From an uncultured Oscillospiraceae bacterium (GTDB lineage Bacteria > Bacillota > Clostridia > Oscillospirales > Oscillospiraceae): 40,788 bases of DNA. Within the stretch, counting starts at the first letter, position 1. Every line of letters starts with the position of its first letter. This document shows positions 34,334-40,788 of the stretch, piece by piece. Below the pieces are notes generated by a model. It searched no databases. It worked only from the letters and a program-made list of their open reading frames with translations, and was not told the DNA's origin. Both the position numbers and the translations under genes were made by a program. The DNA lies in contig CAKUEI010000003.1 in NCBI GenBank assembly GCA_934646175.1, positions 1 to 40,788 on the forward strand. Direction: 5' to 3'.

Positions 34334-34353
34334 TGAGAATTATTACTGTTATT
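34334..34353 (+). promoter_or_regulatory. Fur/PerR-box-like site
   Basis: TGAGAATTATTACTGTTATT lies downstream of the predicted start and just before the perR start. It resembles the AT-rich GATAATNATTATC-type palindrome of the Fur superfamily and would allow autoregulation. Confidence 0.45.
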
Positions 34354-34363
34354 GAGGTAACAC

Positions 34364-34765
34364 ATGGAACGAGCAACAAGGTACAGCAAAAAAAGAGAAG
34401 CGATCCTGGACGTGATCCGCGGCACCACGGTGCATCCCACGGCCGACTGGATCTATCAGCAGCTGAAGCCGACGCACCCCGACCTCAGTCTGGGCACGGT
34501 TTATCGGAACCTCTCCCTTTTCCGCGAGCAGGGGCTGATCAAAAGCGTCGGCGTGGTGGAAGGGCAGGAGCGGTTTGACGCCAATGTCTCCCCCCACAGT
34601 CACTTCATCTGCGTCCGGTGCGGCGCCGTGCTGGACCTTCACGCCATGCTGGCGGACTTCAGCCTAGACGATGCGGTGCGGAAGCAGTACGGGCACGAGG
34701 TATCTCATCACGAGCTGACCTTCCGCGGCGTCTGCCGTTCCTGTCTCAGCAAGCAGCATTCGTAA
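34364..34765 (+). CDS. perR: PerR-type peroxide-sensing repressor (Fur family)
   Basis: 133 residues. The N-terminal winged helix includes HPTADWIYQQLKPTHPDLSL and GTVYRNLSLFREQGLI. The C-terminal metal domain has ERFDANVSPHSHFIC: the Asp and the two His correspond to the oxidisable Fe/Mn site of PerR (Asp85, His91, His93). Two CxxC pairs (CVRC, CRSC) form the structural zinc site. GAGG lies before the ATG at 34364. The next gene, 57 nt downstream, is a reverse rubrerythrin, a classic PerR target in clostridia, so peroxide stress response is well supported by context. Confidence 0.88.
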   Translation: MERATRYSKKREAILDVIRGTTVHPTADWIYQQLKPTHPDLSLGTVYRNLSLFREQGLIKSVGVVEGQERFDANVSPHSHFICVRCGAVLDLHAMLADFSLDDAVRKQYGHEVSHHELTFRGVCRSCLSKQHS

Positions 34766-34822
34766 CACCCGACCCCGGCGTTTGTGTATGGAACAGAAAA
34801 TAAAATGTATGGAGGTATTCTT

Positions 34823-35416
34823 ATGAAAAAGTGGGTTTGTCCGGTCTGCGGTTATGTACACGAAGGGGAAAATCCCCCGGAGAGTTGCCCCGTCTGCCAT
34901 GTATCCGGCAGCAAGTTCATCGAGAAGAAGGAAGAGGACCAGAAGTTGGCCGCCGAACACGAGTACGGCATCTATGCCAAGACCGTGAAGAACAACGACG
35001 CCATCAGCGCCGAAGATAAGGCCTACATTCTGGAGCAGCTGAAGGCCAACTTCACCGGCGAGTGCAGCGAGGTGGGCATGTATCTCTGCATGGCCCGCAT
35101 TGCTCACCGCGAGGGCTATCCCGAGATCGGCCTTTACTGGGAAAAGGCCGCCTATGAAGAGGCGGAGCACGCCGCCAAGTTCGCCGAGATGCTGGGCGAA
35201 GAGCTGGAACCCAACATGAAGGCCGACACCGCCAAGAACCTGGCCTGGCGCGTAGACTGCGAGTATGGCGCCACCGCCGGGAAGTTCGATCTGGCCCTGT
35301 GCGCCAAGAAAAATAACCTCGATGCCATCCATGACAGCGTGCATGAAATGGCAAGGGACGAGGCCCGGCACGCAAAGGCGCTGAAAGGCCTGCTGGACCG
35401 GTACTTCGGTAAATAA
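34823..35416 (+). CDS. Reverse rubrerythrin (NADH peroxidase-type)
   Basis: 197 residues from the ATG at 34823, with GGAGG seven bases upstream. An N-terminal rubredoxin-like domain (KKWVCPVCGYVHEGENPPES followed by CPVC) carries the Fe(Cys)4 site. The four-helix diiron domain follows with GECSEVGMYL, YEEAEHAAKFAEML and EMARDEARHAKAL (Glu and ExxH ligands). This domain order is the reverse of classical rubrerythrin and is typical of oxygen- and peroxide-reducing enzymes in Clostridium. It reduces H2O2 to water using electrons from NADH via rubredoxin and an oxidoreductase. It sits in an operon with perR. Confidence 0.93.
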   Translation: MKKWVCPVCGYVHEGENPPESCPVCHVSGSKFIEKKEEDQKLAAEHEYGIYAKTVKNNDAISAEDKAYILEQLKANFTGECSEVGMYLCMARIAHREGYPEIGLYWEKAAYEEAEHAAKFAEMLGEELEPNMKADTAKNLAWRVDCEYGATAGKFDLALCAKKNNLDAIHDSVHEMARDEARHAKALKGLLDRYFGK

Positions 35417-35445
35417 TGTCCCAAATCAGGGCGTGATATGATGCG

Positions 35446-35477
35446 AACAGGAGCGGGACTTTTGTCCCGCTCCTGTT
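35446..35477 (+). terminator. Terminator after the rubrerythrin gene
   Basis: AACAGGAGCGGGAC pairs with GTCCCGCTCCTGTT around a TTTT loop. The following T tract is short. Confidence 0.8.
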
Positions 35478-35709
35478 ATTTGCGTTCATCAGCCTTCCGC
35501 TTTAAAGAGACGCCAATGATAATTATATGCCACCTACCTGTGAGGAGGCTCTTATGCCGCATACGAAGTATTGATAGAACGCGCCGCTGTCAGAGTTTCC
35601 TGAGCTTCCGCGGGAGAGCGAGAGAATGATGGCAGCTATTACATAAAGATATAATCACCACAGCTATCACAATTTTGATTATTCATACCCTATCTCTCCT
35701 CACAAATGC
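35478..35709. other. Gene-poor AT-rich interval with a 6-codon micro-ORF
   Basis: No protein gene of normal size is seen here. A perfect ribosome site (GAGGAGG) precedes ATG at 35554, which encodes only MPHTKY before a stop at 35572-35574. On the minus strand a short MNNQNCDSCGDYIF frame starts near 35679 with GAGGAG upstream and also stops quickly. Both may be decay products of small genes or leader peptides. Confidence 0.3.
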
Positions 35710-35729
35710 ATTAACCGATTTTAGTTAAT
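35710..35729. promoter_or_regulatory. Inverted repeat, possible autoregulatory operator
   Basis: ATTAAC-N8-GTTAAT overlaps the -35 of the small XRE regulator's promoter. Confidence 0.4.
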
Positions 35730-35740
35730 GCCGATATACA
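35711..35740 (+). promoter_or_regulatory. Promoter of the XRE regulator
   Basis: TTAACC (35711-35716), 18-base spacer, TATACA (35735-35740). Confidence 0.45.
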
Positions 35741-35785
35741 CCGTTTCCGCTTAACATTCATGTAGTAAAGTGAGGCTTGGATGGA

Positions 35786-36019
35786 ATGATCTCTTATGAT
35801 AATCTTTGGAATGTCATGCGGGAAAAAGGTATTTCACAGTATGCACTGATCAAAAAATATCATATCAGCCCTGCGCAGATCACCCGCTTAAAGCGCAATG
35901 AAAGCGTCAGCACCCACACCATCGATATGTTCTGCGCCATTCTGCACTGCACCCCCGGCGACATCATGGAATACATCGAAACGCCCGAATCCGCCCCCGG
36001 GACCCCCGCAGAACATTGA
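35786..36019 (+). CDS. Small XRE-family (YozG/HTH_26-like) transcriptional regulator
   Basis: 77 residues, starting MISYDNLWNVMREKGISQYA. GAGG lies 10 bases upstream of the ATG at 35786; a TTG at 35777 is too close to it. The whole protein is one helix-turn-helix domain (YALIKKYHISPAQITRLKRN; HTIDMFCAILHCTPGDIMEY), the compact Cro/CI-like form common in Firmicutes. The stop overlaps the -35 of the smsCB promoter, so expression of the two is physically linked. Target unknown; it could regulate itself through the repeat at 35710. Confidence 0.85.
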   Translation: MISYDNLWNVMREKGISQYALIKKYHISPAQITRLKRNESVSTHTIDMFCAILHCTPGDIMEYIETPESAPGTPAEH

Positions 36020-36044
36020 CAAAACCGCCAAAGTATACTATGAT
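36016..36044 (+). promoter_or_regulatory. Strong promoter of smsCB
   Basis: TTGACA (36016-36021), 17-base spacer, TATGAT (36039-36044). The predicted start is near 36051. Confidence 0.85.
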
Positions 36045-36063
36045 AGAAACAGGAAAAAATAAG

Positions 36064-36102
36064 CATCCCAGTTGGATTCGCAATCGCATCTGGGGTGTTT
36101 TT
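36064..36102 (+). promoter_or_regulatory. Attenuator-like hairpin in the smsCB leader
   Basis: CATCCCA pairs with TGGGGTG around an inner GATT/AATC hairpin, followed by TTTTT (36098-36102). It lies after the promoter's predicted start and before the smsC ATG, so it can prematurely stop the transcript. Confidence 0.5.
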
Positions 36103-36145
36103 GCCTGTCTATCCGCACGCGGCGCGCAATCAGGAGGGGTTCGTT

Positions 36146-36880
36146 ATGTTGACATTAGAGCACATCGCTTGGTCCACGCCAAGCGGCGATGAAATATTGA
36201 AAGGAATTGATCTCACCGTTCCGGCCGGCAAGCTGACGGTGGTCACCGGCCCCAATGGCGGCGGAAAGACATCGTTGGCCAAAATTATCTCCGGTTTAGA
36301 GATTCCCTCTTCCGGGCGGGTGTTGTTGGACGGTGAAGACATCACCGGCCTTGATATCACTCAACGTGCCAAGCGCGGCATCGGATATGCCTTCCAGCAG
36401 CCGGTGCGCTTCAAGGGCCTTACGGTGCGCGACCTTCTGGAGCTGGCCGCTGGCGGCGGTCTTGCGGAGGACAGGCTGTGCCACTATCTCGGCCAGGTGG
36501 GCCTGTGCGCCCGGGATTATATTGACCGCGAAGTGAACGCCAGCCTTTCCGGCGGCGAGATCAAGCGCATCGAGATCGCCATGGTGCTGGCCCGCCGGGG
36601 GCTGAAGCTGGCCGTGTTCGATGAGCCGGAGGCCGGTATCGACCTCTGGAGCTTTGACGGCCTCATCGACGCATTCCAGCACCTGAAAGGCGTGGAGGGA
36701 CAGGCTCTGCTCATCATCTCCCATCAGGAGCGCATCCTTCAGATCGCGGACGAGATCTGCGTCATCGCAAACGGCACGGTGCGCATGTCCGGCCCGCGGG
36801 AGCAGGTGCTGCCCGCCCTGATGGCGGACGAAAAGTCCGCCCGCTGCCCCATGGAAAAGGAGGCGCCGTGCCATGAGTGA
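36146..36880 (+). CDS. smsC: SufC-like Fe-S assembly ATPase (SmsC type)
   Basis: 244 residues from the ATG at 36146, preceded by AGGAGGGG. An ABC ATPase with Walker A GPNGGGKTS, Q-loop AFQQPVRFKG, signature LSGGEIKRIEIA, Walker B LAVFDEPEAGID and switch His in IISHQE. The GGEIKR-type signature and EPEAGID are typical of SufC and not of transporters. SufC powers Fe-S cluster assembly on the SufB/D scaffold. The next gene, overlapping by 8 bases, is the only scaffold subunit; SufD, SufS and SufU/E are absent. This matches the minimal two-gene SUF arrangement (SMS system) of many anaerobes. Cytosolic. Confidence 0.88.
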   Translation: MLTLEHIAWSTPSGDEILKGIDLTVPAGKLTVVTGPNGGGKTSLAKIISGLEIPSSGRVLLDGEDITGLDITQRAKRGIGYAFQQPVRFKGLTVRDLLELAAGGGLAEDRLCHYLGQVGLCARDYIDREVNASLSGGEIKRIEIAMVLARRGLKLAVFDEPEAGIDLWSFDGLIDAFQHLKGVEGQALLIISHQERILQIADEICVIANGTVRMSGPREQVLPALMADEKSARCPMEKEAPCHE

Positions 36881-37808
36881 GACCATCAAGGAACGTACCC
36901 GCCGTCTGCTGGAGGCGGTCTCTGAATACAAGGGCGCTTACGAGGGCGCTTACAACATCCGCGAGAACGGCATGTGCGCCGGCCGCCGCAGCACCGAACA
37001 CATCAAGATCAATTCCCTGCCCGACGGCAAGCCCGGCCTGCGGATCGACATCAGCCCGGAAACCAAGGGCGAGACCGTCTACATCCCCGCCTGTATCACC
37101 CACAGCGACGTGGAAGACCTGGTGTATAACGACTTCTACGTAGCGGAGGGGGCCGACGTCATCATCGTGGCGGGCTGCGGCGTCCACTCCGACGGCGAGG
37201 AGGACGCCCACCACAACGGCATCCACCGCTTCTTCCTCGGCAAAAATTCCCACGTGCTCTACAAGGAAAAGCACCTGGGCACCGGTTCCGGCAAGGGCGC
37301 CCGGAAGATCGACCCCGTCACCGAAGCCTATCTGGACGAAGACGCCGTCCTGGAAATGGACACCATCCAGCTGGGCGGCGTGGACAGCACCTTCCGCAAA
37401 ACCTCCGGCAAGCTGGCCCGGCGGGCCAAGCTCATCATCCACGAGCGCATCATGACCGACGGGGACGAGACCGCCAAAACCGACTTCTCCGTCGATCTGG
37501 ACGGCGAGGACTGCGGCGTGGACCTCATCTCCCGCAGCGTGGCAAAGGGCAGCTCCCATCAGGAGTACCACTCCGTCATCCGCGGCAACGCCCGCTGCAC
37601 CGGCCACTCCGAGTGCGACGCCATTCTGGTGGGCCACGGCACCGTGAACGCCGCGCCGGAGCTGTTCGCCGGCGACATCGACGCCGCCCTCATCCACGAG
37701 GCCGCCATCGGCAAGATCGCAGGCGAGCAGATCCTGAAATTGCAGACCCTCGGCCTGTCCGAGGAAGAGGCGGAAGCAAAGATCATTGACGGCTTCCTGC
37801 GCGGATAA
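36873..37808 (+). CDS. smsB: Short SufB/SufD-type scaffold (SmsB type)
   Basis: 311 residues, much shorter than SufB (about 465-480). The start overlaps the end of smsC by 8 bases. The beta-helix core of the SufBD family is recognisable: TFRKTSGKLARRAKLIIHER, SRSVAKGSSHQEYHSVIRGN and ELFAGDIDAALIHEAAIGKI, then GEQILKLQTLGLSEEEAEAK. The last two are the family's C-terminal hallmark, with the conserved His/Glu. It contains several Cys (VAGCGVHS, GEDCGVD, NARCTGHSECDA) that could ligate a cluster. It would act as a homodimer scaffold with SmsC. Confidence 0.86.
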   Translation: MSETIKERTRRLLEAVSEYKGAYEGAYNIRENGMCAGRRSTEHIKINSLPDGKPGLRIDISPETKGETVYIPACITHSDVEDLVYNDFYVAEGADVIIVAGCGVHSDGEEDAHHNGIHRFFLGKNSHVLYKEKHLGTGSGKGARKIDPVTEAYLDEDAVLEMDTIQLGGVDSTFRKTSGKLARRAKLIIHERIMTDGDETAKTDFSVDLDGEDCGVDLISRSVAKGSSHQEYHSVIRGNARCTGHSECDAILVGHGTVNAAPELFAGDIDAALIHEAAIGKIAGEQILKLQTLGLSEEEAEAKIIDGFLRG

Positions 37809-37820
37809 AAGATTTTTCCC

Positions 37821-37849
37821 AAAGCCGGGTGCTTTCTGCACCCGGCTTT
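37821..37849 (+). terminator. Terminator after smsB
   Basis: AAAGCCGGGTGC pairs with GCACCCGGCTTT, followed by TTTT. Confidence 0.92.
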
Positions 37850-37929
37850 TTTATTTGCAGCAGCCAGTGCACGCGAAGCCCTCTCCCCGGCCTATCAGTA
37901 GAAGGCACTTTTTGAAAGGGGAAAGAAAA

Positions 37930-38562
37930 ATGGGACAAACAACCAACATCGGCCTGCACCAATGGGCGGCGGAGGACCCGGTGCTGCGGACCGACTTCAA
38001 CGCGGACTTTGCCAAGATCGACCGGGCGGTGGGGGCCATTCCGCTCACAAAGCTCAAGGAGGTGGTGACCACACAGGACGCCCAGCAGCTGGACGTGGAC
38101 GTGTCCGACATCGATTTTGACCTCTATGACGAGGTCATCGTCTATGCGGAGCTGGTGAACACCAAGGATGACAGCAATGTCAGCCCGTACTGTTCAATTC
38201 GAATCAATGGTGATGATGCTTCCAATTACCGCTACGCCTCCTCCGGCGATGACCACATGACCAGCAGCGCAAACATGAGCAACAATGATTATATCTGCTA
38301 CCCCGGAATGCTGACGGATGGAACAGAATATGTTTCCTACCCGACGCGGCTTCGCTTCCACAAAAGTAGAAACTGCCTGTTCCTTTTTGCAGAGTACGCT
38401 TACGTTCGTCTCAGCAGCTACACCTTCTACTCCAGCACGGCAAGCGGTGCGTATCTCTTACGGGATGTTCCTGTCTCTACCTTAAATATTGCAGTGGGCA
38501 ATGTGAGCAGCAATTCGATCAAGGCCGGAAGCAAGCTGTTCTTTTTGGGGGTGAAACGATGA
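37930..38562 (+). CDS. Phage-tail-like structural protein, orphan
   Basis: 210 residues. The N-terminus TTNIGLHQWAAEDPVLRTDF followed by NADFAKIDRAVGA is the typical opening of clostridial phage/tailocin distal tail or fibre proteins (xxxNIGLxQWxxxDxxLRxDFNxDFxKID). The rest is beta-rich with many Ser/Tyr/Asn, as in receptor-binding tips. AAAGGGGAAAG precedes the ATG. It is not next to other tail, capsid or holin genes in this window. No promoter is obvious in the 80 nt after the smsB terminator. It may be a prophage remnant or a domesticated tail module. A small gene overlaps its stop. Confidence 0.65.
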   Translation: MGQTTNIGLHQWAAEDPVLRTDFNADFAKIDRAVGAIPLTKLKEVVTTQDAQQLDVDVSDIDFDLYDEVIVYAELVNTKDDSNVSPYCSIRINGDDASNYRYASSGDDHMTSSANMSNNDYICYPGMLTDGTEYVSYPTRLRFHKSRNCLFLFAEYAYVRLSSYTFYSSTASGAYLLRDVPVSTLNIAVGNVSSNSIKAGSKLFFLGVKR

Positions 38563-38669
38563 AAGTAAAGGTGTTGGTATGTCATTCTGACGGAACGCAG
38601 GAACTGGTTGAGCGGGAGATCTCTTTTCCCGCGCCCCCTCCCCTGCCGGAAGAAGCAGCGGCAGAATAA
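38559..38669 (+). CDS. 36-residue protein coupled to the tail-like gene
   Basis: MKVKVLVCHSDGTQELVERE, then a short acidic, Pro-rich tail (APPPLPEEAAAE). The ATG overlaps the TGA of the preceding gene (ATGA), and GGGGGTG lies upstream as a ribosome site. Phage tail clusters often carry such tiny genes right after the fibre gene (for example XkdX-like), but I cannot assign a family. Confidence 0.55.
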   Translation: MKVKVLVCHSDGTQELVEREISFPAPPPLPEEAAAE

Positions 38670-38671
38670 AA

Positions 38672-38702
38672 AAGGCCCCGGGCATATCCTGCCCGGGGCC
38701 TT
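38672..38702 (-). terminator. Terminator after the S-layer-type gene
   Basis: AAGGCCCCGGGCA pairs with TGCCCGGGGCCTT. The T-run is on the minus strand, 18 bases past the stop at 38720. Confidence 0.9.
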
Positions 38703-38719
38703 CTGTCGATACTTAAAGA

Positions 38720-40788
38720 TTAAGCATTGACGGTGATGAACATAGCGGTGACTTCACCGGTCTCGTTCACCTGATACATAACGGTATCGTTCGCATCGGT
38801 CACGATGGAAGCAACGGAAGAAGCGGTAACCTCGCCACCGTTGATCATGAACACGACGCAGTCGCTGGTATAAGCCTTATAGGTAGCAGAGGCAGCGTCA
38901 GTGCCGAAGCCGATCAGGCCAGCAGCGGCCTTGACGGTACCAGTAGCATTGGTGGTCACAGCAGTGCCCAGAGTACCAACATTGTGCTGGTTATAGGTGA
39001 TGCTGCTCACCAGAGTGTCAGCGGTCACCTTGGAAGCCAGGTCAATGGTGGTGATCTTGCCGTTCACAACAGCGGTGTGAGTGTAGTAGGTGCCGCGGAC
39101 AGAGTCCACAGTAGCGGTGACGTGGCTGTCGCCCACGACATAGATCAGGTCCTTGCTGGCGGTGGTGTCAGCGGCAGCGCCGGAGACATAAACCACAGCG
39201 GCAACGCCCTTGTCAACATAGACCGCATAAGCAGCGCCAGAAGTAGCCTTCAGAGAAGGCACATTGGCGTAGCCGGTGTAAGCAGTGTAAACGGGCTTGC
39301 CGTTCACTTCGGTCTTCACCAGGAACACGGTGTTGTTGTTGGCATAGTAAGTGGTGCTGCCCAGAGTCAGAGCGGGCTTGCCCTTGGCAATGGTCAGAGC
39401 CTTGTCGCTACCCTTCAGGTTGGTAGTAGCAGCCTTCAGCACGGTCAGACCGTTGTTGTCCTTGGTGTAGGTAACAACAGAACCAGCCAGAGAAGTGTAA
39501 TCAGCAGCAGCATCAACCACGCCGATGGAACCATCGGTGTACAGCAGCTGGGTCTGATAGGTAGTAACGCCAAACGCGGTAGCGCTCTGAGAAGCGATCA
39601 CATAGGCATAGACGTTGGTCTCGGTAGCCTTGTACTGAACCATCTTGATGATGTTGCCATAGTTGTCGAAGTAGACGGTGACGTCGTCCTTCAGGTCCTG
39701 ACCGGACACAGCAACATAGGAAACAGCAGTGTCAGTGGTCTTAGCGGAATAAGAATAGGTAGTGCCGCCCACGACAGCGTTCTTGTCGGTGGTGTAGCCG
39801 GTCAGAGCGCCGGTAGCGCTGTTGGCCTTGGCAACGGACTGAATCTTGCTGTTAGCATAGGTGTACAGAACCACGTCGTCCTTCGCAAAAGCGGTGGTCT
39901 CGTAGGTGTCAGCAGCCTTAACGGGATCAGTGCCGTTAGCAGTCAGCTTGATGGTGGCGGGGTTGCCGTTCTTGGCGGGGGTCACGGTAGCAACGGTAGC
40001 AACATAGGTGTTGATAGTCACAACGGTGATCGTGTTGTTCACGTTGTAAACCTCGGTCAGAGCACCGTTAGCACCCAGAGTGTCAGTGCCGCCGTTGGTG
40101 AGGGAAGCGGTAGCAGGGGAAGCATTAGCGCCATCGACCTTAACATTAGCAGTGGTAGTAGTGGTCAGACCCAGAGCCTTATAGAGGTCGCCAGTCTTGA
40201 CGCCAGTGGTATAGGTCAGAGTGGGGGCAGCAACAACCACAATGTCCTTCTTGCCGTCCTTGAAGGTGTACTTGGTAGCAGGACGCTGGAAGTCATCGTT
40301 GGAAGGGGTGCCAGCAGTGGTCTTGCCATCCACAATAGTGGTGTTAGCCTTGAAAGCGGAAGCAATCAGAGCCAGACCAGTCTTGGTGTAGATGGGGGTA
40401 GCGTTCTGATAAGAATCAATCTCCCAAGTGTTCAGGAACAGAGCGTTGTACATGATCTGAGCAGCTTCCTGACGGGTGATGGCGCGGGTAGCAGCGAAGT
40501 TGCTGTCCAGACCGGCGAACAGGCCAGCCTCGGTAGCCAGACGGATGGCGTTCAGCTGCCAGTTGGCGCCCACCAGAGTCTGGGTGGCGTTCTCGGACTT
40601 CTCGGGATAGCCCAGAGCGACCAGCATCATCTTGGCCAGCTGAGCGCCGGTCAGGGAAGCGTCGGGGGCGAAGGTGGTGGCGGTCATGCCGGTCACGATG
40701 CCGTTGGCGACGCAGTAGTTGATGGAGCCGGAAGCCCACTTGTGATTATCCTTCACATCGGTGAACTTGGTGGTACCATCATAGTAGC
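38720..40788 (-). CDS. S-layer-type SLH protein, N-terminus beyond the window
   Basis: At least 689 residues; the frame stays open to the window edge, so the signal peptide and first SLH repeat(s) are missing. The visible N-terminal part has SLH repeats (TKFTDVKDNHKWASGSINYC; TTFAPDASLTGAQLAKMMLV; FAATRAITRQEAAQIMYNAL). The remaining about 550 residues are rich in Thr, Ala, Val and Asn with no Cys-rich or catalytic motif, as in array-forming S-layer proteins. Codon use is strongly restricted (for example GCT/GCA, ACC, GTA and TCC patterns), a sign of very high expression and unlike the neighbouring GC-rich genes. It is probably the main surface-layer subunit, anchored to a wall polymer. Confidence 0.85.
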   Translation of the reverse strand, partial: YYDGTTKFTDVKDNHKWASGSINYCVANGIVTGMTATTFAPDASLTGAQLAKMMLVALGYPEKSENATQTLVGANWQLNAIRLATEAGLFAGLDSNFAATRAITRQEAAQIMYNALFLNTWEIDSYQNATPIYTKTGLALIASAFKANTTIVDGKTTAGTPSNDDFQRPATKYTFKDGKKDIVVVAAPTLTYTTGVKTGDLYKALGLTTTTTANVKVDGANASPATASLTNGGTDTLGANGALTEVYNVNNTITVVTINTYVATVATVTPAKNGNPATIKLTANGTDPVKAADTYETTAFAKDDVVLYTYANSKIQSVAKANSATGALTGYTTDKNAVVGGTTYSYSAKTTDTAVSYVAVSGQDLKDDVTVYFDNYGNIIKMVQYKATETNVYAYVIASQSATAFGVTTYQTQLLYTDGSIGVVDAAADYTSLAGSVVTYTKDNNGLTVLKAATTNLKGSDKALTIAKGKPALTLGSTTYYANNNTVFLVKTEVNGKPVYTAYTGYANVPSLKATSGAAYAVYVDKGVAAVVYVSGAAADTTASKDLIYVVGDSHVTATVDSVRGTYYTHTAVVNGKITTIDLASKVTADTLVSSITYNQHNVGTLGTAVTTNATGTVKAAAGLIGFGTDAASATYKAYTSDCVVFMINGGEVTASSVASIVTDANDTVMYQVNETGEVTAMFITVNA

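Noticed and set aside
35634..35680. Short minus-strand frame MNNQNCDSCGDYIF with a ribosome site
   Set aside because: Only about 15 codons. It recalls the start of small Cys-containing clostridial proteins, but too little remains to call a gene.
36040..36160. Open frame starting at ATG 36040 across the smsCB leader
   Set aside because: The ATG lies within the -10 hexamer, so it is not on the transcript from that promoter; no family features.

Overview
This is about 41 kb of a GC-rich (by eye near 58-60%) chromosome from a strictly anaerobic, fermentative Clostridia-class Firmicute. It most resembles gut Oscillospiraceae (Flavonifractor/Oscillibacter/Lawsonibacter type), but that placement is inferred from gene content and not from a marker gene. 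Pointers are three S-layer-homology (SLH) surface proteins, a glycyl radical enzyme, PerR with a reverse rubrerythrin, a minimal two-gene SUF (SmsCB-like) Fe-S system, acetate kinase, SAM-I and cobalamin riboswitches, and consistent TTGACA/TATAAT promoters and GGAGG ribosome binding sites.

Layout. 1-2,180: the N-terminus of a secreted protein (minus) and a divergent, frameshifted regulator with two helix-turn-helix segments. 2,225-9,484: a cobalamin-riboswitch unit (minus) with a strong promoter, 5' hairpin, riboswitch and intrinsic terminator, then a 2,179-residue secreted SLH protein carrying transcobalamin-C-terminal-like (DUF4430-type) modules. The promoter lies inside a decayed DUF454 gene. 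9,862-16,348: an iron/manganese-type DtxR regulator, a PucR-type activator divergent from a glycyl radical enzyme of unassigned substrate, and an MFS transporter. 16,356-19,131: an O-antigen-ligase-like polymerase and a GT4 glycosyltransferase, translationally coupled. 19,210-21,030: a decayed phage/ICE island (MuF-C and ADP-ribosyltransferase-like remnants, two small genes, a structured non-coding element). 21,078-23,862: the activated methyl cycle (metK under a SAM-I riboswitch, and ahcY). 24,021-27,947: a rhomboid-like membrane protein with a zinc ribbon, a GPH-type symporter and tmcAL. 28,004-31,085: ackA and a COG2509 flavoprotein. 31,267-34,244: an SLH-GH25 lysozyme and NADP-isocitrate dehydrogenase. 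34,294-35,477: perR with reverse rubrerythrin. 35,480-37,849: a small XRE regulator and the smsC-smsB pair. 37,930-38,669: an orphan phage-tail-like gene pair. 38,720-40,788: an S-layer-type SLH protein running off the window.

Most genes are monocistronic or in pairs, each with a recognisable promoter and terminator. Themes that tie neighbours together are envelope construction (SLH proteins, GH25, glycan genes), metal/oxygen homeostasis (DtxR-type, PerR, rubrerythrin, SmsCB) and one-carbon/acetate metabolism (metK, ahcY, ackA, tmcAL). The most striking unit is the B12-riboswitch-controlled giant SLH protein. I read it as a candidate surface cobalamin-capture protein.
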